Below, one piece after another: positions 17,451-26,846 of a DNA stretch of 64,000 bases (within the stretch, counting starts at the first letter, position 1; each line of letters opens with the position of its first letter). The notes below the pieces were generated by a model. It was not told where the DNA came from. It saw only the letters and a program-made list of their open reading frames with translations, and did not search any database. The DNA is from Verrucomicrobiota bacterium (GTDB taxonomy: Bacteria; Verrucomicrobiota; Lentisphaeria; JABSQK01; JAJFLO01), in NCBI GenBank assembly GCA_021772615.1, contig JAJFLQ010000115.1, positions 51,919-115,918 of the forward strand, in the 5' to 3' direction. A program made the position numbers and the translations under genes.

Positions 17451-18593
17451 TCACGGGCTAACGGTTGTCTGATATTTCTTGATAAACGCGTCGCCTTCTT
17501 TTTCTATGGTCATGATCACGGCGCTCTTGACCGCGTCACCTTTGTTGTTGATGCTGATCACACCGGTAACCGCTTCGAAATCGCGTATCGACTGCAGGCC
17601 TCCGCGTATCGCCTTTTTTGAGGTGCCTTTTTTCAATGCCTCGCACAGCAAGCTCACGGAATCATAGCCCAACGCTTCGAACGTCCCGGCGTCCGGGCCG
17701 AGCGCACGAATAAAGTTCTGAACCGCCGGCCGCTGGTCCTCCTTTGAGAATGCACCGACGATGAAACTGCCCAGCACCTTGTCGCCGGAATTGTTGAGGA
17801 CGCTTTCGTGGTCCCAGCCGTCGGCGCCGCAGAAGGTCGCATCGAGACCGACGACTTTGGCCTGCTTGATAATCAACGGCACTTCCGGCGGGTAGCCGGG
17901 TACAAAAACGACTTCGGCGCCACTGGATTTGATGTTGGAAAGCTGGGCGCCGAATTCCGTATCCTTTTGTTGATAAGACTCTTCTGCGACGATCTTACCG
18001 CCATTTACAATGAACGACTTCGAGAAGCTGGCGGCAAGGCCTTTACTGTAGTCGCTGCCGAGGTCCGTGATGACTGCCGCCTTCTTGTAGTTGCGGGTAT
18101 TCACCGCGTAGTTCGCGACAATGGTGCCCTGGAACGAATCGTTGAAACACGCCCTGAACATGAACGGACTCTTGGGCGCTACCCGATCGTTTGTCGCAGT
18201 CGGCGACATGGTCGGTGTTTTCGTGCGTGACGCATGATTGGCAACGGCGAGGGCGTTGCTGCTTGTTATCGGCCCGATGACGGCCGCCACATTATCAATT
18301 CCGGTGAGCTTCTTGAATGCCGAGATACTCTGGGCTTTGTCGCCCTTATTATCCTCTACGATCAGCTCGATTGTATTGCCATCGACGCCACCGACATTGT
18401 TGATCTCCGTCACGCGGTATTTTATGCCGTCAAGCGTGCTCTTTCCGAACGGGGTAAGCGGGCCTGAGACGGGGAGAATAACGCCGATTTTCACAGTGTC
18501 CGCCACCGTGGTCGTGGCCGAAATCAGCAGCCCCGTCAATACCAGTGCGACAACGCACTGCAAATGTAACCTGCGCAAGAAACGAAACATCAT
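17451..18593 (-). CDS. Branched-chain amino acid ABC transporter substrate-binding protein
   Basis: A 380-residue periplasmic binding protein of the LivJ/LivK class I fold. It begins with a signal peptide (basic RFLRRLHLQ, hydrophobic VVALVLTGLLISA, cleavage near TTVADT) and enters the mature fold with VKIGVILPVSGPLTPFGK. Further landmarks are VIGPITSSNALAVAN, the ligand-proximal SPTATND, AAVITDLGSDYSKG and FCGADGWDHES. The ligand specificity within branched-chain amino acids, amides or urea cannot be read from the sequence. The gene is 1.3 kb upstream of livH on the same strand and presumably belongs to that transporter, with two small unknown genes in between. Confidence 0.93.
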   Translation of the reverse strand: MMFRFLRRLHLQCVVALVLTGLLISATTTVADTVKIGVILPVSGPLTPFGKSTLDGIKYRVTEINNVGGVDGNTIELIVEDNKGDKAQSISAFKKLTGIDNVAAVIGPITSSNALAVANHASRTKTPTMSPTATNDRVAPKSPFMFRACFNDSFQGTIVANYAVNTRNYKKAAVITDLGSDYSKGLAASFSKSFIVNGGKIVAEESYQQKDTEFGAQLSNIKSSGAEVVFVPGYPPEVPLIIKQAKVVGLDATFCGADGWDHESVLNNSGDKVLGSFIVGAFSKEDQRPAVQNFIRALGPDAGTFEALGYDSVSLLCEALKKGTSKKAIRGGLQSIRDFEAVTGVISINNKGDAVKSAVIMTIEKEGDAFIKKYQTTVSP

Positions 18594-19022
18594 ATAATGC
18601 CTCCATTGAGTTTGGGGTTATGCAGGCTCACCTGCGATATCATTGCATGTAAGATTTCCCAGATCATGATTGCACCCGGAGCGTTTTTCGCATTCCGGCT
18701 CGTAACGGGACGAAGCCGTTGTCGCAGGCGGTTCGGCGGAGTGACGTTGGAATTAGATCTTTCAATGGGAATCCCAATCCCGCTAATCGCTCAACGTCAA
18801 CCACAAGTGAAGCGTAAGACCCCGTTAACCGTTGTTGAAACAGGGCCTGTTGTTGCAAGACATGAAAATACGACTCCCGTTCACAGTCATTGCATGCGGG
18901 ATTGTGGCTTTTACTGCGCCTTGCGAACCCAACGAACACACCTTAAGCTGCGAACTCCAACAGAATCTGCCGCTATTCCTCTGACAACGACGCTCCCCAA
19001 AAGTTTTGTAATCCAGAAAAAA
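18594..19022. other. Gene-free stretch upstream of the binding-protein gene
   Basis: No convincing gene. Open frames on both strands here have biased, unlike-protein composition. The sequence ending near 18962 (CTTAAGCTGCGAACTCCAAC) resembles the end of the hairpin repeats described at 29041-29152 and 38536-38570, so it may hold a degraded copy. It should contain the promoter for the binding-protein gene, but I see no clear -35/-10 pair. Confidence 0.5.
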
Positions 19023-20234
19023 TCATCCGCGAATGTTTGCCAATCGATCTTTGAGTACCTGAATCGGTATACGGTCGGCTTTGTCCCGTCCCATCATGCC
19101 GTCGATCACGGCGGACATGTCCGAACTTATCGCCGAATTTACCTTGATGACCGGCATGGGCGTAACGCTGAAATGGTTGTTCAGCGTTTCGATGATGCTC
19201 GCGCCCCGGAATGGCAACTCGCCGGTCGCCGCGTAATACAGTGTCACGCCCAATGAATACACATCGCTCTGAATGTCAATTTCATTCTCGCCCTGTATCT
19301 GTTCGGGCGACACAAAATCCGGTGTGCCTTTGAATACATTGCTCATGATCGTGATCTTCGAATCATGTTGCTGTTTGGCCAGCCCGAAATCGGTAACCTT
19401 AACGTCCCCTGTGCCCGAGATCAGAATGTTGTTTGGCTTGATGTCCCGGTGGACAATGTTGTATGTGGACATGTGTTCGAGAGCGAGTACCAGCTGCAGC
19501 GCTACAAACTGCAGTGTCGAATCTTCGAGTGCGCCTTCGCAGTCCACCCGGTTCCAGAGATTGGTGCCGCGCACGAACTCGAGCACGAGATAGTATGAGC
19601 CGGATGCCTGTCCGAAGTCGTGCAGTTTCACGATGTTCGGATGGTCGAGCTTCGACCACTCATAGGCCTCCCGCAGGAAGAGCGTCTTGAATTGGGAGTC
19701 CTCCGAGTGAGAATCCGCCGGCTTGAAGATCTTCAGGGCGACCTCGCGATGCGGGTCAACGGACTTATCAAGGGCGTGGTAGACGCTGGTCTGACCGCCG
19801 TCATCGATCTTGGTGATAATCTCGTAGCGGTTGCTGTATGACAGGGGCGTCGGTTCGATCCCTGCGCGGTGGCGCTTGATCGCATGGTTCAGCTTGGCCA
19901 GCAGTTCCGACGGCTTAAATGGTTTGAGAATATAATCGTCGGCACCGGATGCCAGCGCCTCCATGATGGTTTCTTCGCTGCAATTGGACGACACGAAGAT
20001 GATCGGTACATGCGCGCCGCGGGGAAGCTTTTTCAGTTCACTGCACGTTTCCATGCCGGTTAGACCGGGCATATCGAGGTCGAGCAGGATCAGGTCTACC
20101 GGTTCACGCATGAATGATCTGATCGCATCGTTGCCACTGCCGTAGATCCGCAGATTGTAATCGCGCCTTCTTAGTATACGCTCATACAAGATCTGTATAT
20201 CCGGATCATCATCTACGCACATCAGTGTTATCAT
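19023..20234 (-). CDS. Response-regulator receiver fused to a Ser/Thr protein kinase
   Basis: A 403-residue cytoplasmic signalling protein. Residues 1-120 are a CheY-like receiver with MCVDDDPDIQIL, the phospho-acceptor Asp in LILLDLDMPG, the Thr/Ser position in IIFVSSN and the Lys in DYILKPF. Residues from about 137 form a Hanks-type kinase: a glycine loop IDDGGQTSVYHA, Lys in VALKIF, the catalytic HRDIKPNN, the DFG in VTDFGLA and the APE-equivalent SPEQ. There is no transmembrane or PASTA segment, so kinase activity is probably switched by phosphorylation of the receiver by a histidine kinase. The hybrid kinase at 8290 is a possible but unproven partner. The gene lies 28 bases downstream of rfaE2 on the same strand. 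Confidence 0.93.
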   Translation of the reverse strand: MITLMCVDDDPDIQILYERILRRRDYNLRIYGSGNDAIRSFMREPVDLILLDLDMPGLTGMETCSELKKLPRGAHVPIIFVSSNCSEETIMEALASGADDYILKPFKPSELLAKLNHAIKRHRAGIEPTPLSYSNRYEIITKIDDGGQTSVYHALDKSVDPHREVALKIFKPADSHSEDSQFKTLFLREAYEWSKLDHPNIVKLHDFGQASGSYYLVLEFVRGTNLWNRVDCEGALEDSTLQFVALQLVLALEHMSTYNIVHRDIKPNNILISGTGDVKVTDFGLAKQQHDSKITIMSNVFKGTPDFVSPEQIQGENEIDIQSDVYSLGVTLYYAATGELPFRGASIIETLNNHFSVTPMPVIKVNSAISSDMSAVIDGMMGRDKADRIPIQVLKDRLANIRG

Positions 20235-20262
20235 AAATGTCAGAACTCCGGATAATACGCAA

Positions 20263-20775
20263 TTACAGCCGGCTCAGGAGCCGGGACGTCGAATAGCCGT
20301 CTTTAAATGGTATGAAGTGTATTTCCGCGCCGATGTCCTTCAATACCGCGCATTCGTCGCGGTCAAGAGTATCGATCGTGTAATCCCCGCCCTTGACATA
20401 GATATCCGGCTTGAGCAGCAGCAGCAGACGATCGACGCGTACCTCCGCGAACACAATCACGTAATCCACTGCTTCGAGACTGGCCAGCAGGTACGCCCGA
20501 TCCGCCTCTCCTGTGACCGGTCTGTCGGAGCCTTTCAGCGACCGCACCGAAGTATCGCCATTCACCGCTACGAGCAGGCAGTCGCCGAGTCCTCGCGCTG
20601 CAGCGAGATACTCCGCATGGCCGCGGTGGATAAGGTCGAAACACCCATTTGTCATAACCAGTTTTTTGCCGGCGGTCGTCAGGTCTTCTCGCCACGAGCG
20701 TATGTCTGAGTCCGTCAGAATCTTGGAGTGCGGATCGCGCGTCATTATCAAAATCATCTGGTTGTTTTGCGTCAT
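20263..20775 (-). CDS. rfaE2: D-glycero-beta-D-manno-heptose 1-phosphate adenylyltransferase (RfaE2/HldE C-terminal type)
   Basis: Transfers AMP to heptose 1-phosphate, making ADP-heptose for the lipopolysaccharide inner core. This 170-residue protein is the stand-alone nucleotidyltransferase domain; the kinase half found in fused HldE is absent and must be encoded elsewhere. The nucleotidyltransferase signature is TNGCFDLIHRGHAEYL with the HxGH motif, followed by LLVAVNGDTSVRSLKG and VKGGDYT, and the ISTSR-like end GYSTSRLLSRL. Three in-frame ATG codons lie at the start (20775, 20757, 20745) and none has a clear ribosome-binding site; typical length favours any of them. It lies between the M16 protease and the receiver-kinase on the same strand. 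Confidence 0.93.
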   Translation of the reverse strand: MTQNNQMILIMTRDPHSKILTDSDIRSWREDLTTAGKKLVMTNGCFDLIHRGHAEYLAAARGLGDCLLVAVNGDTSVRSLKGSDRPVTGEADRAYLLASLEAVDYVIVFAEVRVDRLLLLLKPDIYVKGGDYTIDTLDRDECAVLKDIGAEIHFIPFKDGYSTSRLLSRL

Positions 20776-20839
20776 CGCGTTTCGATGTTGCGACGCCGAA
20801 GGTTCCCTGGCGATATGCCGGCACGTCTACATCGATCCG

Positions 20840-23761
20840 CTAAAACACATGACGTATTACGCCTAAATGCCCTTGGTCCTGTTTGATTTTTTCTTCGCTT
20901 CCGATCACGCAAACAGGTCCGGTATCGCCGAATGTCCGAAATAGCTCGGAATACGTACGCAATGTAGCTTTCTTCGTTGACAATATCTGGTCGCGACGGT
21001 GCTGCACGTTGTCCGGAGTAATTTTTTTTATATAGCGGCTGAGAGCGATGGCGCCTTTCTGATCGACGGTTCGCGGTGTGTCGATACTGCCCATGGTGCC
21101 GATGACGAGCTTTTCAAAGTCGTCATCGCCGAGGTCGAGGTCGGACAGGTAGCGGCCTATGTTTTCAAAAACATTCAGCGTTTCCTCAAGATTCGGATCA
21201 CGGTACGATACGCAGTGGAAATTGCCGGCGCAGCGATCGAAGCCGGTGAAGCAGCCGTACGCGCCACCCTGTACACGGACGCTGTTCCACAGGTAATCGC
21301 GGTTGAGCAACGTGTCCAACACCTCGAATTCGCCGTTGTACGTGTAGCCGGCATCGAATAAATTCAGGCCTTTGCCGACGTATTGGATCTTGCTGGGCAC
21401 GACAAAACCTTCATTGATGTCAATATCTGCAAATTCGTAGGTGTGGTCGGCCGCATCGCCATCGGCCATTTCTGCCACGCGTGCGTTCAATTCGCGGTTG
21501 AGAGCAGCCTGTTCCTCGCTGCTGCCAGTGAGATGGATGTGGAGATTGCTTCGGCGAAACAGAATCGCTGCGACCCGACGCAATCGTTCAATGACGGTCT
21601 CTGCATCTCGATCGAATTCGGCAGTGAGCTTCTCCAGAAACTGATACTGCGAAATACCACCGGTATCTTCGAGGTACCGGCCGAGGCGCGAGTGGTAGGA
21701 TGACAGCCGCTTGGCGACGTAGCCGTGGCCGCTCGGAATGATCTGCGACTGCACATTTGATTTCACAATATGCAGGATTTCGAAGATGCGATCGGTATTG
21801 CCGTAGTCGCAGGCTGTCAACATTTCCAGCATCGTGTCGAGCAGATCCGGCAGCCTGCGTCGCAGGCACTTTCCGCTGAACGACAGATAGGGCCGGATGT
21901 CTGCGGGGTGTCCGAGCACGGATGTGGCGGAAAACACGCTGCTGATACCGCCGGTCTGAATGTCGATGTCCTGAATAAGCGACACGTAGTCGCGTTTCGT
22001 CGTGCCGGTTTGGACAGTCGCCAGGCCAAACAGCGGCAAGTACGGAAGCAAGTCCTGCGGCACACATCGGGTGTCGAAGACGAATGACAGGTAGCAGATC
22101 CCGCTGGTGGGCTGTTCGGAATACGACAGCGTGTAGCCATCTTCGCGGAGGATCTCGAATGGATACGTCTCCGCCGTGCGCGGTATCGAATCGAGGGACA
22201 ATTTCGGTATCGTAGCAAGCGCTTCGGCGGTGTCGGGCGCCAATTGTTCGTCCCGCAACTGCCGGTTCAGGCGGACAAGGTCGTCGACTGCATCAGCAGA
22301 AAGTGTGGCCTTGACGTCCGCCAGGCGGCGCCGTGTTTCTTCGATGCGTGTTGTTTCAAGCGTGGCGTCCGGTACCAGCACGACCGTCGCCTGATGCGTG
22401 TTTTCGATAAAATGCCGTTGGATCATACCTTCGAAATAGCCGCCACACTCGATCTTCTTTTTGATCGTCTCCAGTGTCGACTCGTATCTCAAATGCATGA
22501 GCGGATCCGAGCGGTACATCCACGAATTCAACATACTGAGACCGTAACATAGTCCCTTTGGATACCCGCCGAAGTTTGCCTCGCGCAGATGAAACTCGGT
22601 GCTGTTCACTGACGCCTCGACCGCGCGCTGATCGAGACCGTCACGGACAAGTTGTGACAGCGTATCGTCGATAATATCGTTCATCTTGTCAACGCGATCC
22701 GGTTGCGTGCCCTTCAGGCCGATGCTGTAGTAGGTATCGAATATCTCATGATCGAACCCATAGTTCAGCGTGCTCTCACCCAGTCGTGAATCGATAAGTG
22801 CCTTGCGCAATGGCGACGCCGGTGTGCCGCCCAGGATGCGGGCCAGAATTGAAAACGACATGAAGGTTTCCGCGTCTGCCGGGTATCCGAGAAGAAAACT
22901 GCGTAGTGCGTAGGTACGGTTTTCGACGGACTCTCCGAGCGCGACAGGGTAGGCCGATGTCAGCCGGCGTGGGGTATCGTATCGCGGTTGTGCTGCCGCC
23001 AACGGTGCCGGTTCCTGATAGGTATACTTGCCGAGGTAGCTTTCGAGATGCGCCAGGCGATCTTCAACGTCGATTGCGCCGAAGAGAAAAATGCGGCTGT
23101 TCGAGGGGTGATACCGCAGGCGGTGGAACGTCAGAAATTTCTCGTAGTTCAGTTCCGGTATATGCAGGGGATCACCGCCCGATGATAGGCCGTAGATGCT
23201 GTCTGGAAACAACACACGGTTGACCTGGTCCGTCAATACCGTTTCTGGGTCTGAATACGCGCCCAGCATTTCATTATAAACCACGCCGGAATACGTCAGA
23301 TCCTGATCTGCGCATTCGACGTGGTAGTGCCAGCCTTCCTGGAAAAATGTTGTATCGCGAAGCAGCGGATTGAACACGGCATCGAGATACACATCCATGA
23401 GGTTCTGGAAGTCCTGGTCATTCCGGCTGGCAACGGGATATACGGTCCGATCCGGATACGTCATGGCGTTGAGAAACGTGTAGAGACTGCTCTTGAGCAG
23501 TTCGGCGAAAGGTTCTTTGACGGGATACCGGCTTGATCCATTGAGCACCGAGTGCTCCAGGATGTGGGCCACGCCCGTGTGGTCATCCGGCGGCGTGCCC
23601 AATGTAATCATGAACACCTTATTATCGTCGTCGTTCAGTAGTATCACGACATCGGCGCCCGTTGCTACGTGGGTAAAAAACAGCGCTTCGGAGTTGATCT
23701 CTATTACCGTCTCGCTTCGATCGAAGCGAAAGCCGTGCACAACGGATTTCGGCGTGAACAT
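20840..23761 (-). CDS. M16C zinc metalloprotease (presequence protease / PreP-like)
   Basis: A 973-residue clam-shell peptidase of the insulinase superfamily that degrades unfolded peptides. The inverted zinc motif HxxEH is present as HILEH with His66, Glu69 and His70, followed by the family block SSLYTFLNAMTYPDRTVYP and the third zinc ligand region VVYNEMLGAYSDPE. The second, non-catalytic half shows the C-terminal substrate-binding sequence VQGGAYGCFTGFDR. There is no signal peptide, so it is probably cytosolic. The ATG at 23761 gives the usual N-terminus (VVHGFRFDRSE); the frame is open to 23809. It heads a possible unit with rfaE2 and the receiver-kinase, 65 bases before rfaE2. Confidence 0.93.
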   Translation of the reverse strand: MFTPKSVVHGFRFDRSETVIEINSEALFFTHVATGADVVILLNDDDNKVFMITLGTPPDDHTGVAHILEHSVLNGSSRYPVKEPFAELLKSSLYTFLNAMTYPDRTVYPVASRNDQDFQNLMDVYLDAVFNPLLRDTTFFQEGWHYHVECADQDLTYSGVVYNEMLGAYSDPETVLTDQVNRVLFPDSIYGLSSGGDPLHIPELNYEKFLTFHRLRYHPSNSRIFLFGAIDVEDRLAHLESYLGKYTYQEPAPLAAAQPRYDTPRRLTSAYPVALGESVENRTYALRSFLLGYPADAETFMSFSILARILGGTPASPLRKALIDSRLGESTLNYGFDHEIFDTYYSIGLKGTQPDRVDKMNDIIDDTLSQLVRDGLDQRAVEASVNSTEFHLREANFGGYPKGLCYGLSMLNSWMYRSDPLMHLRYESTLETIKKKIECGGYFEGMIQRHFIENTHQATVVLVPDATLETTRIEETRRRLADVKATLSADAVDDLVRLNRQLRDEQLAPDTAEALATIPKLSLDSIPRTAETYPFEILREDGYTLSYSEQPTSGICYLSFVFDTRCVPQDLLPYLPLFGLATVQTGTTKRDYVSLIQDIDIQTGGISSVFSATSVLGHPADIRPYLSFSGKCLRRRLPDLLDTMLEMLTACDYGNTDRIFEILHIVKSNVQSQIIPSGHGYVAKRLSSYHSRLGRYLEDTGGISQYQFLEKLTAEFDRDAETVIERLRRVAAILFRRSNLHIHLTGSSEEQAALNRELNARVAEMADGDAADHTYEFADIDINEGFVVPSKIQYVGKGLNLFDAGYTYNGEFEVLDTLLNRDYLWNSVRVQGGAYGCFTGFDRCAGNFHCVSYRDPNLEETLNVFENIGRYLSDLDLGDDDFEKLVIGTMGSIDTPRTVDQKGAIALSRYIKKITPDNVQHRRDQILSTKKATLRTYSELFRTFGDTGPVCVIGSEEKIKQDQGHLGVIRHVF

Positions 23762-24031
23762 GGACGTTGCCTTGTTAGGGTGGCGGAAAGTGTCAGGACC
23801 TGCGCGCATGCCTGGTGGCGCGTCACCGTTATCGTCTGTGAATCGGCCTTGACGGCATCCTGCCCGGCGTACGTCAGACCTAACCTCGCTGGCTGTGTGG
23901 CATCCGGATTCTCACACAGTACCGGCAATCTGACACGGCGCATCGGGACCGTGGGAATTAACGTCTGGTGTTGTTTGATTTGAAGTTGAACGGCACTAAT
24001 GTACTCGCTTTACGGCGTTACACAATGTGCC

Positions 24032-24058
24032 TTGACAATTCCCGGTGTCGTGTAATGA
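24032..24058 (+). promoter_or_regulatory. Possible promoter for tRNA-Ser
   Basis: TTGACA at 24032-24037 is a perfect -35 hexamer and TAATGA at 24053-24058 is a fair -10, with a short 15-base spacer. It lies about 65 bases before the tRNA. The 360-base gap between the protease start (23761) and the tRNA holds no gene that I can recognise. Confidence 0.35.
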
Positions 24059-24124
24059 TCGTGATTCTTCGTTGGCGTTCAGCATGTTGCGACCCGCAAC
24101 GTATGCAGCGTCAGTATCCTTTCA

Positions 24125-24217
24125 GGAGAGGTGCCGGAGCGGTTGAACGGGGCGCACTCGAAATGCGCTGTGCGGGTAACCCCTGCACCCAGGGTTCGAA
24201 TCCCTGCCTCTCCGCCA
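24125..24217 (+). tRNA. tRNA-Ser, anticodon CGA, CCA encoded
   Basis: A 7-bp acceptor stem (GGAGAGG with CCTCTCC at 24207-24213), discriminator G and an encoded CCA end at 24217. The anticodon stem GCGCA/TGCGC encloses the loop CTCGAAA, giving anticodon CGA for the UCG serine codon. A long variable arm (class II) and the T arm GGGTTCGAATCCC confirm a serine tRNA. Confidence 0.96.
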
Positions 24218-24537
24218 ATTCTTCTCTGAGCGCAGGGAACGCTGAACCGTCAGACTTTTGGCGACACGTCATGTCGCCGCTATGTATTCGGCACATGACC
24301 GCGTAGTCAAAGTAGTACAGCGATCTTCGCTATAGTTGCCACTTGCGAAAAAGTTCGCCGATACGAGGTTCTTAGCAGGCCACGAGGTTTACTTTTCTTG
24401 CAATTTGCAAGCCGGCCGGGTCTTTCCGGGGCTCCTTTTTTGCCTGCAGTTCGTGAGTATTTATGACATTGGTAAAGTCAGCTTGTTCTGTGAAAGATAA
24501 CGAACCTCGCCAGCCCCCAATGTCAGAAGTTTTTGAG
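24218..24537. other. Gene-free stretch after tRNA-Ser
   Basis: No recognisable gene. Short open frames exist on both strands but none has a family signature. The far end contains the upstream region of the broken membrane-protein gene starting at 24538. Confidence 0.4.
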
Positions 24538-25454
24538 ATGCGGGCAGTATTGTTGTTTTCCGCCGCAGTCTTGATAATCAGAAAAACAGACGCGTTTTAC
24601 CGCCCACAGTTGAAGTCTTCATCACCATTTCAAACTGTCAATGGATCACGTCGTTTCTGCTGCTGTTTATCGCGTTAAAGGAAACACCGCATAAACGATT
24701 CGGATCGGTCAAACTGCAGATGGGGTACGACCTGGCCGTTATTTTTGTAATCGGATTGACCGGGCCGTTTGTTATCTTTTTTGCTCCAATAATTATTTTA
24801 AAGTATTGTCGCAAAGCGAATTGCTATAACATCGCTGTAGTCGCGTCGACGGTGTTGGTCGTTGGGATTCAGCTCATTGTGATAAGCCGGTCGCTTTCGC
24901 CGTCGACGGAGGCGACGAACACCACTATCAATGCCTGGCTATGCGTTATCGGTCAGAAATATTTTGGGAATCTGTTCCTGGGACATCACCTGCCGTATCG
25001 GTTTTCTCCGTGGCTCATGTTTGGATTATTGGTTGCGTTCCAGGCGTATGTCGTTCTACAGTGTGCAGGGGACGCGCGAAATCGCAGATTGATTATCGTA
25101 TTTACATATGTTCAGCTCGCGATCCTGCTCGCAACGTTTTATAAATTCCGACCGTATCCGGAGGCCTTGATCCCGCCCGGAAACGGGCCGAGATACTTTT
25201 ATGTTCCTTACGTCATGGCGGCCTGGTCGCTAATCATCTGCCTTGCGCCCGGACGTACACGCAACAGACTTATCATAGGTTTGCTGCTGGCAGCTATGGT
25301 GACCTCGTCGCTGATCTCGAAATTCCACTCGAAACCCTTCCGTGATTACGATTGGAGTCGTTTCAGTGGCTTCATCGGTAAGGCGGACAATCTGACCATT
25401 CCAATCAATCCACCGGGCTGGGAGATCAACATTCAAACCAAACACCTCGACTGA
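24538..25454 (+). pseudogene. Broken multi-pass membrane protein with an apparent internal deletion
   Basis: Two pieces of one probable gene lie in different frames. An N-terminal piece from ATG 24538 reads MRAVLLFSAAVLIIRKTDAF then YRPQL, which resembles the start of a bacterial polytopic membrane family of roughly 500 residues in which this block is followed by a lumenal loop. The sequence then shifts frame, and from about 24650 a second frame carries WITSFLLLFIALKETP and runs to 25454 with four to six hydrophobic segments and the C-terminal motif GNGPRYFYVPYVMAAW. The middle of the protein is missing, consistent with a deletion. An ATG at 24720 could still allow translation of a 244-residue fragment. 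No function can be assigned; the family resembles envelope-polysaccharide glycosyltransferase-like membrane proteins. Confidence 0.5.
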
Positions 25455-26021
25455 TGGCGACCGTGGCCGACGGTTTGACCTGCTCGCCGATAATTGCTGT
25501 GGAGCAATTAGTGAAACACTCGGAAAATACGTTTTGTATCTGCCTATATCTCTGGTTTGAATTGGAATCGCGAGGAATTGGGCGTGAGCCCCGATGAAGA
25601 AGTCAGCCAAGGGTGAAGTTCGATTTCCACCCAGGTCGTATGAATAAACCTGGTGGTTGGGTACAGACGCATGTTTTCGACGTAACCAATTTTCCCGGCC
25701 GAAGAGCACCGTCCCTGCTTTGTCCGACGTCCCATGACCCACTTCATCAGGCAATCGATCCGAATGATTCGGAACCTTCTGTACGTTCAGAAGGCGATAG
25801 TTGCCTTATCATTCTGGATATCAATGGCGCCGCGAGAACGCCGCCTTTTTGTGGATAGAAACGGTGGCAATCCGTGGCCGGCCGGTTACAGCAAGCTTTG
25901 CCCTGCTAAACAAAAGTCGCAATTGCGCCGGCAGCTGATCGGATCTGAGTTGCGGTTCGGTGTATTTTCGATGCAGTCGCGTGTTTTCGGAGAACGAAGC
26001 ATATCAACCGAGAGGTCTTAC
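25455..26021. other. Gene-free stretch, 567 bases
   Basis: Open frames on both strands are short, mutually overlapping and show no family motif. It may contain more decayed coding sequence, since both flanking genes are broken, but I cannot identify any. The end provides the GAGAGG ribosome-binding site for the following reading frame. Confidence 0.4.
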
Positions 26022-26748
26022 ATGCATAACACAAAATATTCATCAATAAGCGTAGTGTCCGTTTTTTCGTTTTTCTTTGCTTTACTGCTCCGAGCTATTC
26101 TGCACTAATGGTCTTCAGCGGGGATTTTACCGCAGATAGTTTCTTTACCACACTCACTCCAGACCCTTTTTCGGGATCGTGGTCGTTTGAGTTCGACACA
26201 AGCACGCTTAGCACGACCACCTCAGAACAAGTTCTAAATATTCCCTTAACAAGCCTGACTCTATCGACCAGGGGCCGATCGGCGCGACCGTTTTTGATAC
26301 ATCCAACGCATTTGGAAGCATTATAAACAATGTAAACCTTGGCTTCATCACCGACGTTCAGATTTACGGCAGTCCTACCGGCCTTGCCATAAGTGGTGGC
26401 ACCGACGATTTCTCTGTACGGTACAAAGGAGCTACCGGACAATTGGATCCCGATAATTCCGGCGTTTCCATTGCCAACGCCACGAATATGTTTCTTTCGG
26501 GTTCCCCAAATAAATCAGGTTCATTTACTATGTCGCCTGCTGAAGTTGTCCCCGAACCGTCCACCTACGCTCTGGTCGCCACTGGCCTCGTCGCTCTTGG
26601 TTTCGTCCGTACCAGACGCAAGCAGTCCGTATATTCGCTTACCCGGCTCTTCTGTTTACCTCGTGGCGCCGCGTGGTCACAGCGGCAGCAAAAAGCGCGA
26701 CGACGTCTTCTGAAATATTGTCGAGGTTCGGCAAGATCTCTTCTTTAG
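26022..26748 (+). pseudogene. PEP-CTERM protein gene broken by two frameshifts
   Basis: A surface-exported protein gene now split over three frames. From ATG 26022, behind a good GAGAGG ribosome-binding site, a signal peptide (MHNTKYSSISVVSVFSFFFA) runs to a stop near 26108. A one-base shift brings in SYSALMVFSGDFTADSFF, continuing to about 26250. A second shift leads into GPIGATVFDTSNAF, GFITDVQIYGSP and finally a PEP-CTERM tail: VVPEPSTYALVATGLVALGF followed by VRTRRK. The tail (PEP motif, hydrophobic helix, Arg cluster) is the exosortase sorting signal. Both shifts are in the same direction. Either the gene is dead or the assembly has two single-base errors here. The beta-rich middle has no known catalytic motif. 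Confidence 0.75.
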
Positions 26749-26760
26749 CCGCCTGTTGAT

Positions 26761-26783
26761 ATGATATCATGTATATGATATAC
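26761..26783. promoter_or_regulatory. Paired palindromes, probable antitoxin operator
   Basis: ATGATATCAT at 26761-26770 is a perfect palindrome and is followed directly by GTATATGATATAC at 26771-26783, a perfect palindrome around a central G. They share the core TATGATAT. They lie 64 bases before the antitoxin ATG, where ribbon-helix-helix antitoxins usually bind adjacent palindromes to repress their own operon. The AT-rich core could also overlap the -10 element. Confidence 0.55.
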
Positions 26784-26846
26784 TATGCATGATTCGGTTT
26801 GGTCTTTACTGGGACAGCACAGCACACCTGACAAGAGGCATAGACA

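Noticed and set aside
18597..19256. 219-codon + strand frame upstream of the receiver-kinase
   Set aside because: Half of it is antisense to the kinase gene and the rest shows repeat-like, unlike-protein sequence.
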